Positions 23,260 through 30,716 of a DNA stretch of 64,000 nucleotides are shown here, piece after piece. Position 1 is the stretch's first letter. Each line of letters opens with the position of its first letter. Source of the stretch: an uncultured Actinomycetes bacterium. GTDB lineage: Bacteria; Actinomycetota; Acidimicrobiia; Acidimicrobiales; Microtrichaceae. Location of the stretch: NCBI GenBank assembly GCA_903852755.1, contig CAINRS010000043.1, forward strand, positions 36,223 to 100,222. Direction: 5' to 3'. Below the pieces are notes generated by a model, which ran no database searches, was not told the origin of the DNA, and saw nothing but the letters and a program-made list of their open reading frames with translations. The position numbers were made by a program, and so were the translations under genes.

Positions 23260-24454
23260 GGTCACCGGTCCCGTCGCTCGCCCGGTCGGTGACGGGGTCC
23301 GCACCGGCGTGGACGAGCAGGGCCACCAGCAGGCAGCCGAGGAACAGTCCGACGACCACACCGACGACGCCGTAGAGACTCGCACCCAGGGCGATCGAGA
23401 CCACGGTGACCAGCAGGCCGACACGGACCGACCGCTCGTTGATCCGAGGTTGCACGACGGCACCGTCCAGCGCCTGCAGTCCGATGGTCACGACGCCGAC
23501 CGCTCCGACCGCCGCCCCGCCCTCGAGTGAGGCGACGATGAGCATCGGCAGGAGGCCGAGGACGATGCCGACCCTGGGGACGAACGATCCGATCGCCGCC
23601 AACAGGGCGAGCACGGCGGCCAGATCGAGCTCGAGCAGTTCGGCGAGCGTGAACGCGACCGCACCGACCGCGATGGCGCGGAGTCCGGTGAGTCCCAGGT
23701 AGCGCAGCGTCGACCGGTTCGCCGCCGCGACCACCTGCGTCGCCCGTGACCGACCGGCCGGTGGCACGAGTCCCACGGCACCGTCGACCATCGCCGGTCC
23801 GGCGAAGACGAGCATCACGGCGAGCACCCACACGATGAACGCCGAGGACAGCCGGCCGCCGACTGCGGTCGCCAGTCCCGGGAGGTCGTCGCCGCTCAGG
23901 TCGAGCGTCCGGTCGACCCGGTCGGCGACCTCCCGGACCTGGTCCGCGAACCGAAGTTCGGTGAGCACCGGCCCGAGCGGTTCGGTCGCCTCGAGACGGA
24001 GCGCCGCTGCGGGTGCCCGCTCGGCGAGCCGGGCGCTCTCGGCCCGGAGCTCGCCGAAACCCACCGCAGCGAGTCCGGCCACGACCAGCACCGCCGCGAC
24101 GGTGATGGCCAGGACGGCGAGCCACTCCGGCATGCGTCGGCCCAACCGGACGACCAGCGGCCGTGCGAGCGTGGCGATCACGGCCGCCTCGAGGAACGAG
24201 ACCAGCGGGTGGACCGCCCGCAGGGCGATCGCCGCAGCCGCTCCGGCGACGGCGACGATCGCGACGGCGCGGATGATCGAGCCGACGCTGATGCGCAGGG
24301 TCGTCCGGTCGGCCCGGTCGGTCCGGTCGGTCCGGTCGGTCTGGTCGGTCTGGTCGGTCCCGGCGGGGCCCGGACCACCCGACCCGCCGTCGCCGTCGGT
24401 GCCCCGACCGTCGCGCTGGTCCTCGTCGGGGACGTCGTGCCGCGGTTCGTCGAT
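23216..24454 (-). CDS. AI-2E family transporter, non-canonical (ATC) start proposed
   Basis: This polytopic AI-2E-type permease has about 7 helices; the C-terminal part (F-V-P-R-V-G-I-V-L-G-L and V-V-Q-P-R-I-N) matches the family. The first ATG/GTG/TTG is the GTG at 24181, but the same open frame runs 91 codons further to a TAG at 24466-24464. That upstream part encodes an acidic linker with T-D-R repeats and a membrane helix that aligns with helix 1 of the divergent paralogue. A TAGGCT box sits 6 bases before an in-frame ATC at 24454-24452, the spacing used elsewhere for ATG/GTG. An in-frame CTG before helix 1 is another option. The minimum certain span is 23216-24181. Confidence 0.7.
   Translation of the reverse strand: MDEPRHDVPDEDQRDGRGTDGDGGSGGPGPAGTDQTDQTDRTDRTDRADRTTLRISVGSIIRAVAIVAVAGAAAAIALRAVHPLVSFLEAAVIATLARPLVVRLGRRMPEWLAVLAITVAAVLVVAGLAAVGFGELRAESARLAERAPAAALRLEATEPLGPVLTELRFADQVREVADRVDRTLDLSGDDLPGLATAVGGRLSSAFIVWVLAVMLVFAGPAMVDGAVGLVPPAGRSRATQVVAAANRSTLRYLGLTGLRAIAVGAVAFTLAELLELDLAAVLALLAAIGSFVPRVGIVLGLLPMLIVASLEGGAAVGAVGVVTIGLQALDGAVVQPRINERSVRVGLLVTVVSIALGASLYGVVGVVVGLFLGCLLVALLVHAGADPVTDRASDGTGDLTPDEERPVGSSRA
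24311..24360. repeat. 9-bp tandem repeat in the exporter N-terminal linker
   Basis: Units of the type GGTCGGTCC/GGTCGGTCT repeat about five times. On the minus strand they encode T-D-R or T-D-Q triplets of the predicted cytoplasmic linker. Confidence 0.88.
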
Positions 24455-24460
24455 GGGTCG

Positions 24461-24470
24461 AGCCTAGAGT
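24461..24470. promoter_or_regulatory. Overlapping divergent -10 boxes between two AI-2E exporter genes
   Basis: AGCCTAGAGT holds TAGAGT on the plus strand (24465-24470, 6 bases before GTG 24477) and TAGGCT on the minus strand (24466-24461, 6 bases before the in-frame ATC). The boxes share two base pairs, so polymerase may serve only one direction at a time. Confidence 0.5.
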
Positions 24471-24476
24471 CGCTCC

Positions 24477-25607
24477 GTGCCCCCGGAGTGGGACCGTCCC
24501 CGCGTGACGGTCGTCGACCTCGACTGGCGCAGCGTCGTGTGGACGCTGGTCGCTCTGGCCGGTCTGGCCTTCCTCGTCTCGGTGCTCACCATCGCGTCCT
24601 CGGTGGTCCTGGTCGTCGTCGTGGCGGTCTTCGTGGCGCTGGCGCTCGACCCCGTCGTCTCGGCGCTGGAGCGGCGCGGTCGCGCCACCGGGTGGCCGAG
24701 TCGAGGCTGGTCCGTGCTGATCGTGGGTGCGGTCACGTTCGGTGCACTCGGTGTCTTCGGCGCCCTCGCCGGCCCGGAGCTCGTCCGACAGACGCGGTCG
24801 ATCGGTGTCGAGCTCCCCCGCACGGTGGAGTCGATGACGGAGCTCCCACTCGTCGGCGGGTGGCTCCGTGACGCCGATGCACCGACCAAGGTGAGCGAGT
24901 TCATCAGCTCGATCCCCGCCAGGATCGCAGCGACCGACGCCAACCTGTCCCGGCTCGCCGAGGGATTCGGGCTCGGGCTGGCCGTCGCACTGTTGTTCGT
25001 CGTGCTCGTCGCCGGGGTCCTCTTCGACGGGCCCCGTCTGGTCGCACTCGTCCGTCGTGCGGTTCCGCCGGATCGTCGGGACCGCCTCGACTCGTTCGGT
25101 CGCATCGTCTACGAGGTGATCGCCCGCTACTTCGCCGGCAGCCTCCTGATCGCCCTGATCAACGGTCTGTGGGTCACGGTGACCGCGCTGGCGGCGCGGG
25201 TGCCGCTGGCCCCCGTCCTCGGTCTGTGGGCGGCGGTCACGTCGTTGATCCCGCAGGTCGGCGGTCTGCTCGGCTTCGCGTTGGTGGCGCTCGTGAGCCT
25301 CACGGCGGGCCTGGTCCCCGCAGTGGTCGTGTGCGCGTCGTTCCTCGTGATCATGCTCGTGACCAACCACGCGCTGCAGCCGCTCATCGTCGGTCGTGCG
25401 GTGAGTCTCTCGGCTCCCACGACGATGCTGGCCACGATCGTGGGGCTCACGGTGGCGAGCATCCCCGGGGCGCTCTTCGCCGTGCCGACGACCGGAGCGG
25501 TGAAGGCCATCGTCCAGCACCTGCGGGGCATCGATCCGCCGGCCCCGACCGAGGGGTCGGGGCTCCTCGAGCGGTGGCGACGTCACCGGGGGGCCGGCAG
25601 CGCCTGA
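24477..25607 (+). CDS. AI-2E family transporter
   Basis: The 376-residue polytopic membrane protein has two helices at 20-65, a large extracytoplasmic/amphipathic segment (about 90-170), then four or five helices. The C-terminal region has the family-typical L-I-P-Q-V-G-G-L-L-G and N-H-A-L-Q-P-L-I-V-G-R-A-V. AI-2E proteins export autoinducer-2 in E. coli or act as Na+/H+ antiporters in others; which applies here is unknown. The GTG at 24477 is set by a leaderless -10 box. Confidence 0.87.
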   Translation: MPPEWDRPRVTVVDLDWRSVVWTLVALAGLAFLVSVLTIASSVVLVVVVAVFVALALDPVVSALERRGRATGWPSRGWSVLIVGAVTFGALGVFGALAGPELVRQTRSIGVELPRTVESMTELPLVGGWLRDADAPTKVSEFISSIPARIAATDANLSRLAEGFGLGLAVALLFVVLVAGVLFDGPRLVALVRRAVPPDRRDRLDSFGRIVYEVIARYFAGSLLIALINGLWVTVTALAARVPLAPVLGLWAAVTSLIPQVGGLLGFALVALVSLTAGLVPAVVVCASFLVIMLVTNHALQPLIVGRAVSLSAPTTMLATIVGLTVASIPGALFAVPTTGAVKAIVQHLRGIDPPAPTEGSGLLERWRRHRGAGSA

Positions 25608-25634
25608 CGCCGGGTTCGGTGGTGCCGGGTCGAC

Positions 25635-26186
25635 TCAGGTGGCCTGGAGCGTCAATCGGACCCGGATCCGCTCGCCCTCCGGGGTGACCTCGAGGGCGCG
25701 GTTCACGCCGTCGCGCACGTCTGCGGCGCCGCTGAGCGGCGTTCCCGGGTTGAGCTTCCACAGCGGTGAGGAGTGGAGGATCACCCGGGCGCCGTCGGCG
25801 AGCGGGGGCAGGTCGGATCCCGCCACGAGCGCGTCGACCTGATCCGGGGTGACCGTGAACGACACGTCGAGCTGGCGGTCGCCGTCGAGTCGGGCGCTCA
25901 GGAAGTCCGCCGCGCCGTCGGGGACGTCGATCCCGCCGAGCGCCTCGACGCCGGCGAGCGAGAGGTCGCCCAGCGGGAGGGTCGATGTCGGTCGGGGTGG
26001 GACCGTGGTGCCGGCACCCTCACCCGACCCACCTCCGGTGATGACCAGACAACCTCCGACGACCAGGCCGACGAGCAGCAGGCCGAGGACCGCGATCGTG
26101 CCGAGCCCGGGCCCGGGGCGGGGTGCGGTGTCCCCGGTCAGGCGGGGTGCGGTGTCCCCGGTCAGACCGGGGGCTGGGCCGTCCAC
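25635..26186 (-). CDS. Membrane-anchored protein of unknown function
   Basis: The GTG at 26186 gives 183 residues: a 25-residue tail with two L-T-G-D-T-A-P-R repeats, one membrane helix (I-A-V-L-G-L-L-L-V-G-L-V-V-G), a Ser/Thr/Pro/Gly linker and an extracytoplasmic domain of about 120 residues rich in V, L and D. No known family was recognised. It overlaps the cytochrome c gene by 25 bases and probably shares its mRNA, so a role near the respiratory chain is possible. Confidence 0.6.
   Translation of the reverse strand: MDGPAPGLTGDTAPRLTGDTAPRPGPGLGTIAVLGLLLVGLVVGGCLVITGGGSGEGAGTTVPPRPTSTLPLGDLSLAGVEALGGIDVPDGAADFLSARLDGDRQLDVSFTVTPDQVDALVAGSDLPPLADGARVILHSSPLWKLNPGTPLSGAADVRDGVNRALEVTPEGERIRVRLTLQAT
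26117..26164. repeat. Perfect 24-bp tandem duplication at the cytochrome c stop codon
   Basis: The 24 bases at 26117-26140 are repeated exactly at 26141-26164. The right copy carries the minus-strand TGA of the cytochrome c gene, and in the other frame the pair encodes two L-T-G-D-T-A-P-R units of the downstream protein. Confidence 0.95.
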
Positions 26187-26914
26187 TCCTCGAGCACCTT
26201 CTCGTACTCGGCGGCCTCGTCCGGGAGGAACTCCTCCATGGTCGCCGCGAAGTCCTTGGACCACACCTCTGCGTCGAAGGCCTCGCCGTTCAGGAGCCGC
26301 TCGTGGAGGGTGACCGCCATGATCTCCTCGGGATCGAGCGACGCCGCGAACGCAGGCATGCCACCCTTGACGGCCATGCCGTTCTCCATGGTGGTCTGGC
26401 CGGACTTCTTCCAGCCCTCGGAACCGAGCGCGATCCACGCGACCTGCTTGGCGGGTGTGGGCCAGACCTTGGTGACGGCGGTGTCGCCGATGAGCGCGGG
26501 GATGTTGCCGTTGCCCCCGCCGCCCGCACCGTGGCAACCGGAGCAGCCCTTGTTCGCGTAGACCTCGTCGCCGAGTGCGATGGGCGAGTCCTTGGGGGTG
26601 GGCGGGTCGAGGGTGAGGGCGTAGAACACTGCCCAGACGGGCAGTGCGGCGAGCACGGGCACCGCCCAGAACGGGATCTTTCGGCGCCGCTTCGCGGCCT
26701 CGACCCACGGGGGCGTCGGCTCGACGGCGGCCGGGGTCACAGCCGCCGGCGCTGCTGCGGCGGTGGCGGTGGCGGGCGCCGAGCCGGACTCCTCGACGGC
26801 GGGGACCGAGGCGGCCGCCTCGGCGGCCGGCGCCGGGGTGTCGACGCTCTCACCGGTCAGGGCGGCGCGTCGGGCGCGGCTCCGGGCCAGCAGGTGCTCG
26901 GGAACTTCAGTCAA
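26162..26914 (-). CDS. Membrane-anchored class I cytochrome c
   Basis: The 250-residue protein starts T-E-V-P-E-H-L-L-A-R-S-R, has a long Ala/Pro linker, one membrane helix near residues 81-100 and a heme c domain with C-S-G-C-H and a likely Met ligand in G-G-M-P-A-F. The probable role is electron transfer between the adjacent b6-type complex and a terminal oxidase. The start codon is TTG (26914); TTG-ACT-GAA-GTT parallels the ATG-ACC-GAG-GTT of the subunit IV gene. A minus-strand TAGAGT (26965-26960) may be its -10 box. Confidence 0.87.
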   Translation of the reverse strand: MTEVPEHLLARSRARRAALTGESVDTPAPAAEAAASVPAVEESGSAPATATAAAAPAAVTPAAVEPTPPWVEAAKRRRKIPFWAVPVLAALPVWAVFYALTLDPPTPKDSPIALGDEVYANKGCSGCHGAGGGGNGNIPALIGDTAVTKVWPTPAKQVAWIALGSEGWKKSGQTTMENGMAVKGGMPAFAASLDPEEIMAVTLHERLLNGEAFDAEVWSKDFAATMEEFLPDEAAEYEKVLEEWTAQPPV

Positions 26915-27126
26915 CGCAGCCTCCGCAGCGGGTCGAGGACGACGGGTTCACCGGGGGCCACTCTACGCTCCCGGACAGCGGCCGGAACAAGCCCACGGTC
27001 GGCGTTCCGGTGGCGGATCCGGAGCGCCGACCCGGACGACCGGGCCGTGTCCCCGGATGTGCCATCGCCGGCTCCCGGGTGGTAGACCAAACCTCGGACG
27101 CGTTCCCTCCACGGACGCGGAGCGAC

Positions 27127-27132
27127 TATCTT
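27127..27132 (+). promoter_or_regulatory. Possible -10 box of the bc-nuo operon
   Basis: TATCTT fits the TAnnnT boxes seen here and lies 30 bases before the GTG at 27162. The putative Rex operator overlaps its last two bases. Confidence 0.4.
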
Positions 27133-27148
27133 GTGAGAAGTTTCACGA
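27131..27148 (+). promoter_or_regulatory. Putative Rex operator
   Basis: TTGTGAGAAGTTTCACGA matches the Rex consensus TTGTGA-N6-TCACAA at 11 of the 12 half-site bases. It lies between the likely -10 box and the ribosome-binding stretch GGAGG (27151-27155), a position that would block transcription when NADH is low. Confidence 0.65.
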
Positions 27149-27161
27149 GCGGAGGCCGAGT

Positions 27162-27596
27162 GTGGTTGCGTTCCTGACATCGCTGCTGTTGACGGTGGTC
27201 ATGGTCGCTCCCATCTTCCCGTACGCCAAGCGCCGTCCGGTCGGCACCCCGGTGACCTGGGGCGAGGCGATCCTCGCCGGGACCTACATCTTCTTCGTGC
27301 TGTTCTGGATCTACGGAGTCGTGCCGCACCACTGGCTCACGTGGGCCGACTCCGAGCTCAACTGGCGCCCGGACACCATCTGGGTCGGCCCGGGTGGCTC
27401 GGTCCTCCAGGCCTTCCCGGTGCAGATCACGGCGCTCGTCGTCCGCGACATCATCGCCACCCTGATCTACGTGCTGTTCCTCGGCGGGCAGATCTGGATC
27501 TGGGCGTGGTGGCAGAACCGAGGGGTCCGCGCCGAGAAGCTCGCTGCGATCGAACCCACGTCGACCTACGGCCGCCCGCTCATGAAGCGGGCCTGA
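27162..27596 (+). CDS. Small membrane protein heading the bc-type operon
   Basis: The 144-residue protein has three probable helices: residues 1-18, 32-52 (A-I-L-A-G-T-Y-I-F-F-V-L-F-W) and 91-118 (L-V-V-R-D-I-I-A-T-L-I-Y-V-L-F-L). Between them is a Trp/His-rich loop, P-H-H-W-L-T-W. No heme or iron-sulfur motif is present. The family is unknown to me; as first gene of the operon it may be a structural subunit of the quinol reductase. GTG 27162 follows GGAGG by 6 bases. Confidence 0.7.
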   Translation: MVAFLTSLLLTVVMVAPIFPYAKRRPVGTPVTWGEAILAGTYIFFVLFWIYGVVPHHWLTWADSELNWRPDTIWVGPGGSVLQAFPVQITALVVRDIIATLIYVLFLGGQIWIWAWWQNRGVRAEKLAAIEPTSTYGRPLMKRA

Positions 27597-27602
27597 GCGG
27601 CC

Positions 27603-27638
27603 ACGACAGAACGACCAGACACGACAGAACGACCAGAG
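27603..27638 (+). repeat. 18-bp direct repeat before the ferredoxin gene
   Basis: ACGACAGAACGACCAGAC at 27603-27620 recurs at 27621-27638 with the last base changed. The second copy runs into the ribosome-binding stretch GAGGAGG. Confidence 0.92.
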
Positions 27639-27653
27639 AGGAGGAGCGAACCG

Positions 27654-28070
27654 GTGACCACCACAGATGCGAACCCACCCATGCCGGAGTTCGTCGACGA
27701 CTACGTCCTCCAGGAGGTCGACGCCGACTACCTCGCCAAGGCGGTCAAGCCCAAGCAGTTCATCCACATCGACCAGTCCGAGTGCATCATGTGCGAGGGC
27801 TGCGTCGACATCTGTCCGTGGAAGTGCATCCACATGGTCACGACCGACGCCATCGACGAGTCGATCGGTGTCGACCGGCCCGGCACGGATCCGTCCGACC
27901 ACGTGGTGTTCCTCATCGACGACGACGTCTGCACCCGGTGCGCCCTGTGCGTGGACCGGTGCCCGACCGGTGTGATCATCCTCGGCAAGGTCGGTGACCC
28001 GGCGGCCGCCGGCGACCTCCACCAGCGGACCTCGACCCACGGCTACGGCTACGGGATGCGGCTCGGCTGA
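27654..28070 (+). CDS. Ferredoxin-like protein with two [4Fe-4S] motifs
   Basis: The 138-residue protein has two complete cluster motifs: C44-x2-C47-x2-C50-x3-C54-P and C93-x2-C96-x2-C99-x3-C103-P, with a 35-residue insert between them. No membrane segment is visible, so it should be a soluble or peripheral electron carrier on the cytoplasmic side. A polyferredoxin inside a bc-type operon is unusual; canonical bc1 and b6f complexes have none as a core subunit. A ribosome-binding stretch lies at about 27638-27646. It may feed electrons to, or take them from, the b6-type complex. Confidence 0.9.
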   Translation: MTTTDANPPMPEFVDDYVLQEVDADYLAKAVKPKQFIHIDQSECIMCEGCVDICPWKCIHMVTTDAIDESIGVDRPGTDPSDHVVFLIDDDVCTRCALCVDRCPTGVIILGKVGDPAAAGDLHQRTSTHGYGYGMRLG

Positions 28071-28121
28071 CGTCCACGATCCGAACGCAGCGAACGACCA
28101 GGAACGGAACAGGAGCGACAC

Positions 28122-28907
28122 GTGGCCAAGACCATGCAGGGTTCGCCCAAGACGAAGATCCAGGACAAGGTGAGCCAGCTCACCGACCAGGTGCAGGGCT
28201 CGCAGGCCTGGAACTCGATCTTCCGTCCGGGTTCGATCTTCCGCAAGGGCTACTCCGACAGCCCCCGGAACCGGTCCTACGTGATCATGAACAGCGTGCT
28301 GTACCACCTCCACCCGGTGAAGGTGAAGCGGCACGCCGTCAAGGTCAGCTACACGCTCTGCCTCGGCGGACTCAGCTTCTTCCTGTTCATCGTGCTGACC
28401 GTGACCGGCATCTTCCTCATGTTCTTCTACCGGCCGACCGCGGCCCAGGCCTGGGACGACATCTACACGCTCCAGACCTCGGTGACCTTCGGGCTCCTCG
28501 TCCGGAACATGCACCGGTGGGGCGCGCACCTGATGGTCCTGTCGGTGTTCCTCCACATGGCGCGGGTCTTCTACCACGGGGCCTACAAGGCGCCCCGGGA
28601 GTTCAACTGGGTCATCGGCGTGGTGCTGCTCACGCTCACCCTCCTGCTGTCGTTCACGGGCTACCTGCTCCCGTGGGACCAGTTGGCGCTGTGGGCGGTG
28701 ACCGTGGGGACCAACATGATCGGGTACACCCCGGTGTTCGGATCCCAGGTCAGGTTCGTGCTCCTCGGCGGTGCCGAGATCGGCACGGACACGCTGCTGC
28801 GCTGGTACGTCCTCCACGTACTGTTCTTCCCGTTCATCACCGTGATCTTCATGGCGATCCACTTCTGGAGAGTCCGCAAGGACGGCGGCATCTCCGGACC
28901 GCTGTGA
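28122..28907 (+). CDS. Cytochrome b6-type quinol reductase subunit (N-terminal cytochrome b half)
   Basis: The 261-residue protein aligns with cytochrome b6 over residues 70-261. Heme b ligands are H131/H145 and H232/H247 (spacings 14 and 15). Shared signatures include Y-R-P-T, M-H-R-W, S-F-T-G-Y-L-L-P-W-D-Q and the C-terminal G-G-I-S-G-P-L. Cys80, in L-C-L-G-G, falls where b6 has Cys35, which binds heme c(n) covalently. The first 60 residues are an extra polar extension. Four membrane helices. It works with the subunit IV-like protein encoded next as a split cytochrome b. Confidence 0.93.
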   Translation: MAKTMQGSPKTKIQDKVSQLTDQVQGSQAWNSIFRPGSIFRKGYSDSPRNRSYVIMNSVLYHLHPVKVKRHAVKVSYTLCLGGLSFFLFIVLTVTGIFLMFFYRPTAAQAWDDIYTLQTSVTFGLLVRNMHRWGAHLMVLSVFLHMARVFYHGAYKAPREFNWVIGVVLLTLTLLLSFTGYLLPWDQLALWAVTVGTNMIGYTPVFGSQVRFVLLGGAEIGTDTLLRWYVLHVLFFPFITVIFMAIHFWRVRKDGGISGPL

Positions 28908-28965
28908 GCCGGTCGACCCCCGACCACGACGTGACCCCGACCCTGATCGACCCTGGAGCGACCAC

Positions 28966-29772
28966 ATGACCGAGGTTCCAGAGCACCTGTTGAAGCGGGC
29001 GAAGGCAGCCCGGGACAAGGCGGCGACCCAGCCCGAGGAGGCGGCGTCCGACGCCCCGGCCGACGAGGCCGCCGCACCGGCAGCCGCCGGTGACAGCCGG
29101 ATCCCGGCACACCTGCTCGAGCGGTCCAAGTCGGCCAAGGCCCGCAAGGCGGGTGGAGGTGACGCGGACGCCGCAGCCGACTCCGGCGGTGGTGGGACGG
29201 CGACGGCCGTGGCCACGGCGTCGACGGGCGGCGCGGTGGTGACGGCGGGTGGTCCGCCGCTGGCGGCCGGGCCCGGTGGTCACACGCAGCGACTCCTGAC
29301 GGTGGTCAAGGCCGGGTCCATCCAGGACGTCAAGGCCAAGCCGCAGGACAAGGTCCACGTGTGGCCGCACCTGATCGTCGCCGAGTTCGTGGCGGCGCTG
29401 GCGTGCACCTCGTTCCTGCTCTTCTTCTCGTGGTTCGTGAACGCACCGCTGCTCGAGCTGGCGGACTTCAACAAGACCCCGAACCCGTCCAAGGCCCCGT
29501 GGTACTTCCTCGGCCTGCAGGAGCTGCTCGTCTACTTCCACCCGATGGTGGCGGGTGTGACCATTCCCGGCATGGGCATCTTCCTGCTGATCCTCGCCCC
29601 CTACATGGACAAGAACCCGTCCAACAAGCCCGAGGACCGGAAGTTCGCCATCTCGCTCATGACGCTCTTCCTGATGTTCTGGGCCGTCCTCGTCATCATC
29701 GGCTCGTTCTTCCGGGGACCGGGGTTCAACTTCACCCTGCCCTGGATCGACGGGCTCTTCTTCGAACTGTGA
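28966..29772 (+). CDS. Cytochrome b C-terminal half (subunit IV-like)
   Basis: The 268-residue protein has a long disordered N-terminus (1-105) with two copies of a P-x-H-L-L-x-R-[AS]-K motif (residues 4-13 and 46-55). Three helices follow. The quinol-site signature PEWY reads A-P-W-Y (177-180) followed by F-L-G-L-Q-E. It completes the split cytochrome b. The N-terminal motif is shared with the cytochrome c encoded at 26162. Confidence 0.9.
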   Translation: MTEVPEHLLKRAKAARDKAATQPEEAASDAPADEAAAPAAAGDSRIPAHLLERSKSAKARKAGGGDADAAADSGGGGTATAVATASTGGAVVTAGGPPLAAGPGGHTQRLLTVVKAGSIQDVKAKPQDKVHVWPHLIVAEFVAALACTSFLLFFSWFVNAPLLELADFNKTPNPSKAPWYFLGLQELLVYFHPMVAGVTIPGMGIFLLILAPYMDKNPSNKPEDRKFAISLMTLFLMFWAVLVIIGSFFRGPGFNFTLPWIDGLFFEL

Positions 29773-29784
29773 GGTGAGTGCGCT

Positions 29785-30669
29785 GTGAATGGTTTCTTCA
29801 TCGTCCTGTCGGTCCTCGTGGTCGTGGTCCTCGTCGCCGTTGCACTCGCCGGTGCGATCCGGCGACGCGACGTCGACGCCGCCACCGGCACCCTCGCCCG
29901 GGAGACGGTGCAGCGTGACAGGGCCGCCCGGCGCGCCGAGGCCTCCTCCGTCGTCGACGCGCCGGTGTCCGGCGCCGAGGTGGAGCGCTCCGCGGCGCTC
30001 GAACGGGTGGGCGGCGGTTCCGTGGCGACGGTCGACGACGCTGCCCCGCCGGCGGTGTTCGTTCCGCCGGACCCCGAGACCTACGGCGTGACCCGCCGGC
30101 AGTTCCTCAACCGCGGCGTGTTCGCGCTCTTCGGCCTGGGGCTCACGGTGTTCGGCGTCGCGATCGTCGGGTTCCTGTGGCCCTCGGGTGGCGGCGGGTT
30201 CGGTTCCAAGATCCGTGTCGGATCGGTGGCGGACCTGAAGTCCGAGATCGAGAAGGGTGGCGGGTTCCTCTACAAGCCCGAGGGCCGCATGTGGCTGACC
30301 AACTACCCGTCGGCCGCCCTCCCCAAGGCGGAGCAGGCCTACTCGGCGCCGGTCCTCAACTCGCTCAAGGCGGGGATCGCGGTCATGTACCAGAAGTGCC
30401 CCCACCTCGGCTGTCGGGTACCGGAGTGCAAGAGCTCGCAGTGGTTCGAGTGCCCGTGCCACGGTTCGCAGTACAACCAGGCCGGTGAGAAGAAGGGCGG
30501 CCCGGCTCCCCGGGGCATGGACCGTTTCGCCACCGAGGTCAACGGCGGGGTGCTCGTGGTCAACACCGGGCAGGTCATCCAGGGCCCGCCCATCGGCACC
30601 AACACCACGGGGCAGGAGGCCGAGGGCCCCAACTGCATCGGTGCCGCCTCGGGTGGCCACAGCGGCTGA
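29785..30669 (+). CDS. Rieske [2Fe-2S] subunit of the bc-type complex
   Basis: The 294-residue protein has an N-terminal helix (4-24), a charged linker, a second helix after T-R-R-Q-F-L-N-R (about 108-132) and the Rieske fold with C205-P-H207-L-G-C and C223-P-C-H226-G-S. The two His/Cys pairs hold the cluster; the extra Cys residues form the family disulfide. It accepts electrons from quinol at the outer face and hands them to cytochrome c. GTG start 12 bases after the previous stop. Confidence 0.93.
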   Translation: MNGFFIVLSVLVVVVLVAVALAGAIRRRDVDAATGTLARETVQRDRAARRAEASSVVDAPVSGAEVERSAALERVGGGSVATVDDAAPPAVFVPPDPETYGVTRRQFLNRGVFALFGLGLTVFGVAIVGFLWPSGGGGFGSKIRVGSVADLKSEIEKGGGFLYKPEGRMWLTNYPSAALPKAEQAYSAPVLNSLKAGIAVMYQKCPHLGCRVPECKSSQWFECPCHGSQYNQAGEKKGGPAPRGMDRFATEVNGGVLVVNTGQVIQGPPIGTNTTGQEAEGPNCIGAASGGHSG

Positions 30670-30716
30670 CCGCGGATTCGACCTGACCCATCTCCTGAAG
30701 GAAACTCACCGACCTG

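Noticed and set aside
24178..24378. A 66-codon minus-strand Pro/Thr/Gly repeat frame
   Set aside because: It is the same 9-bp repeat read in another frame. The frame encoding T-D-R repeats continues into the exporter and is the coding one.
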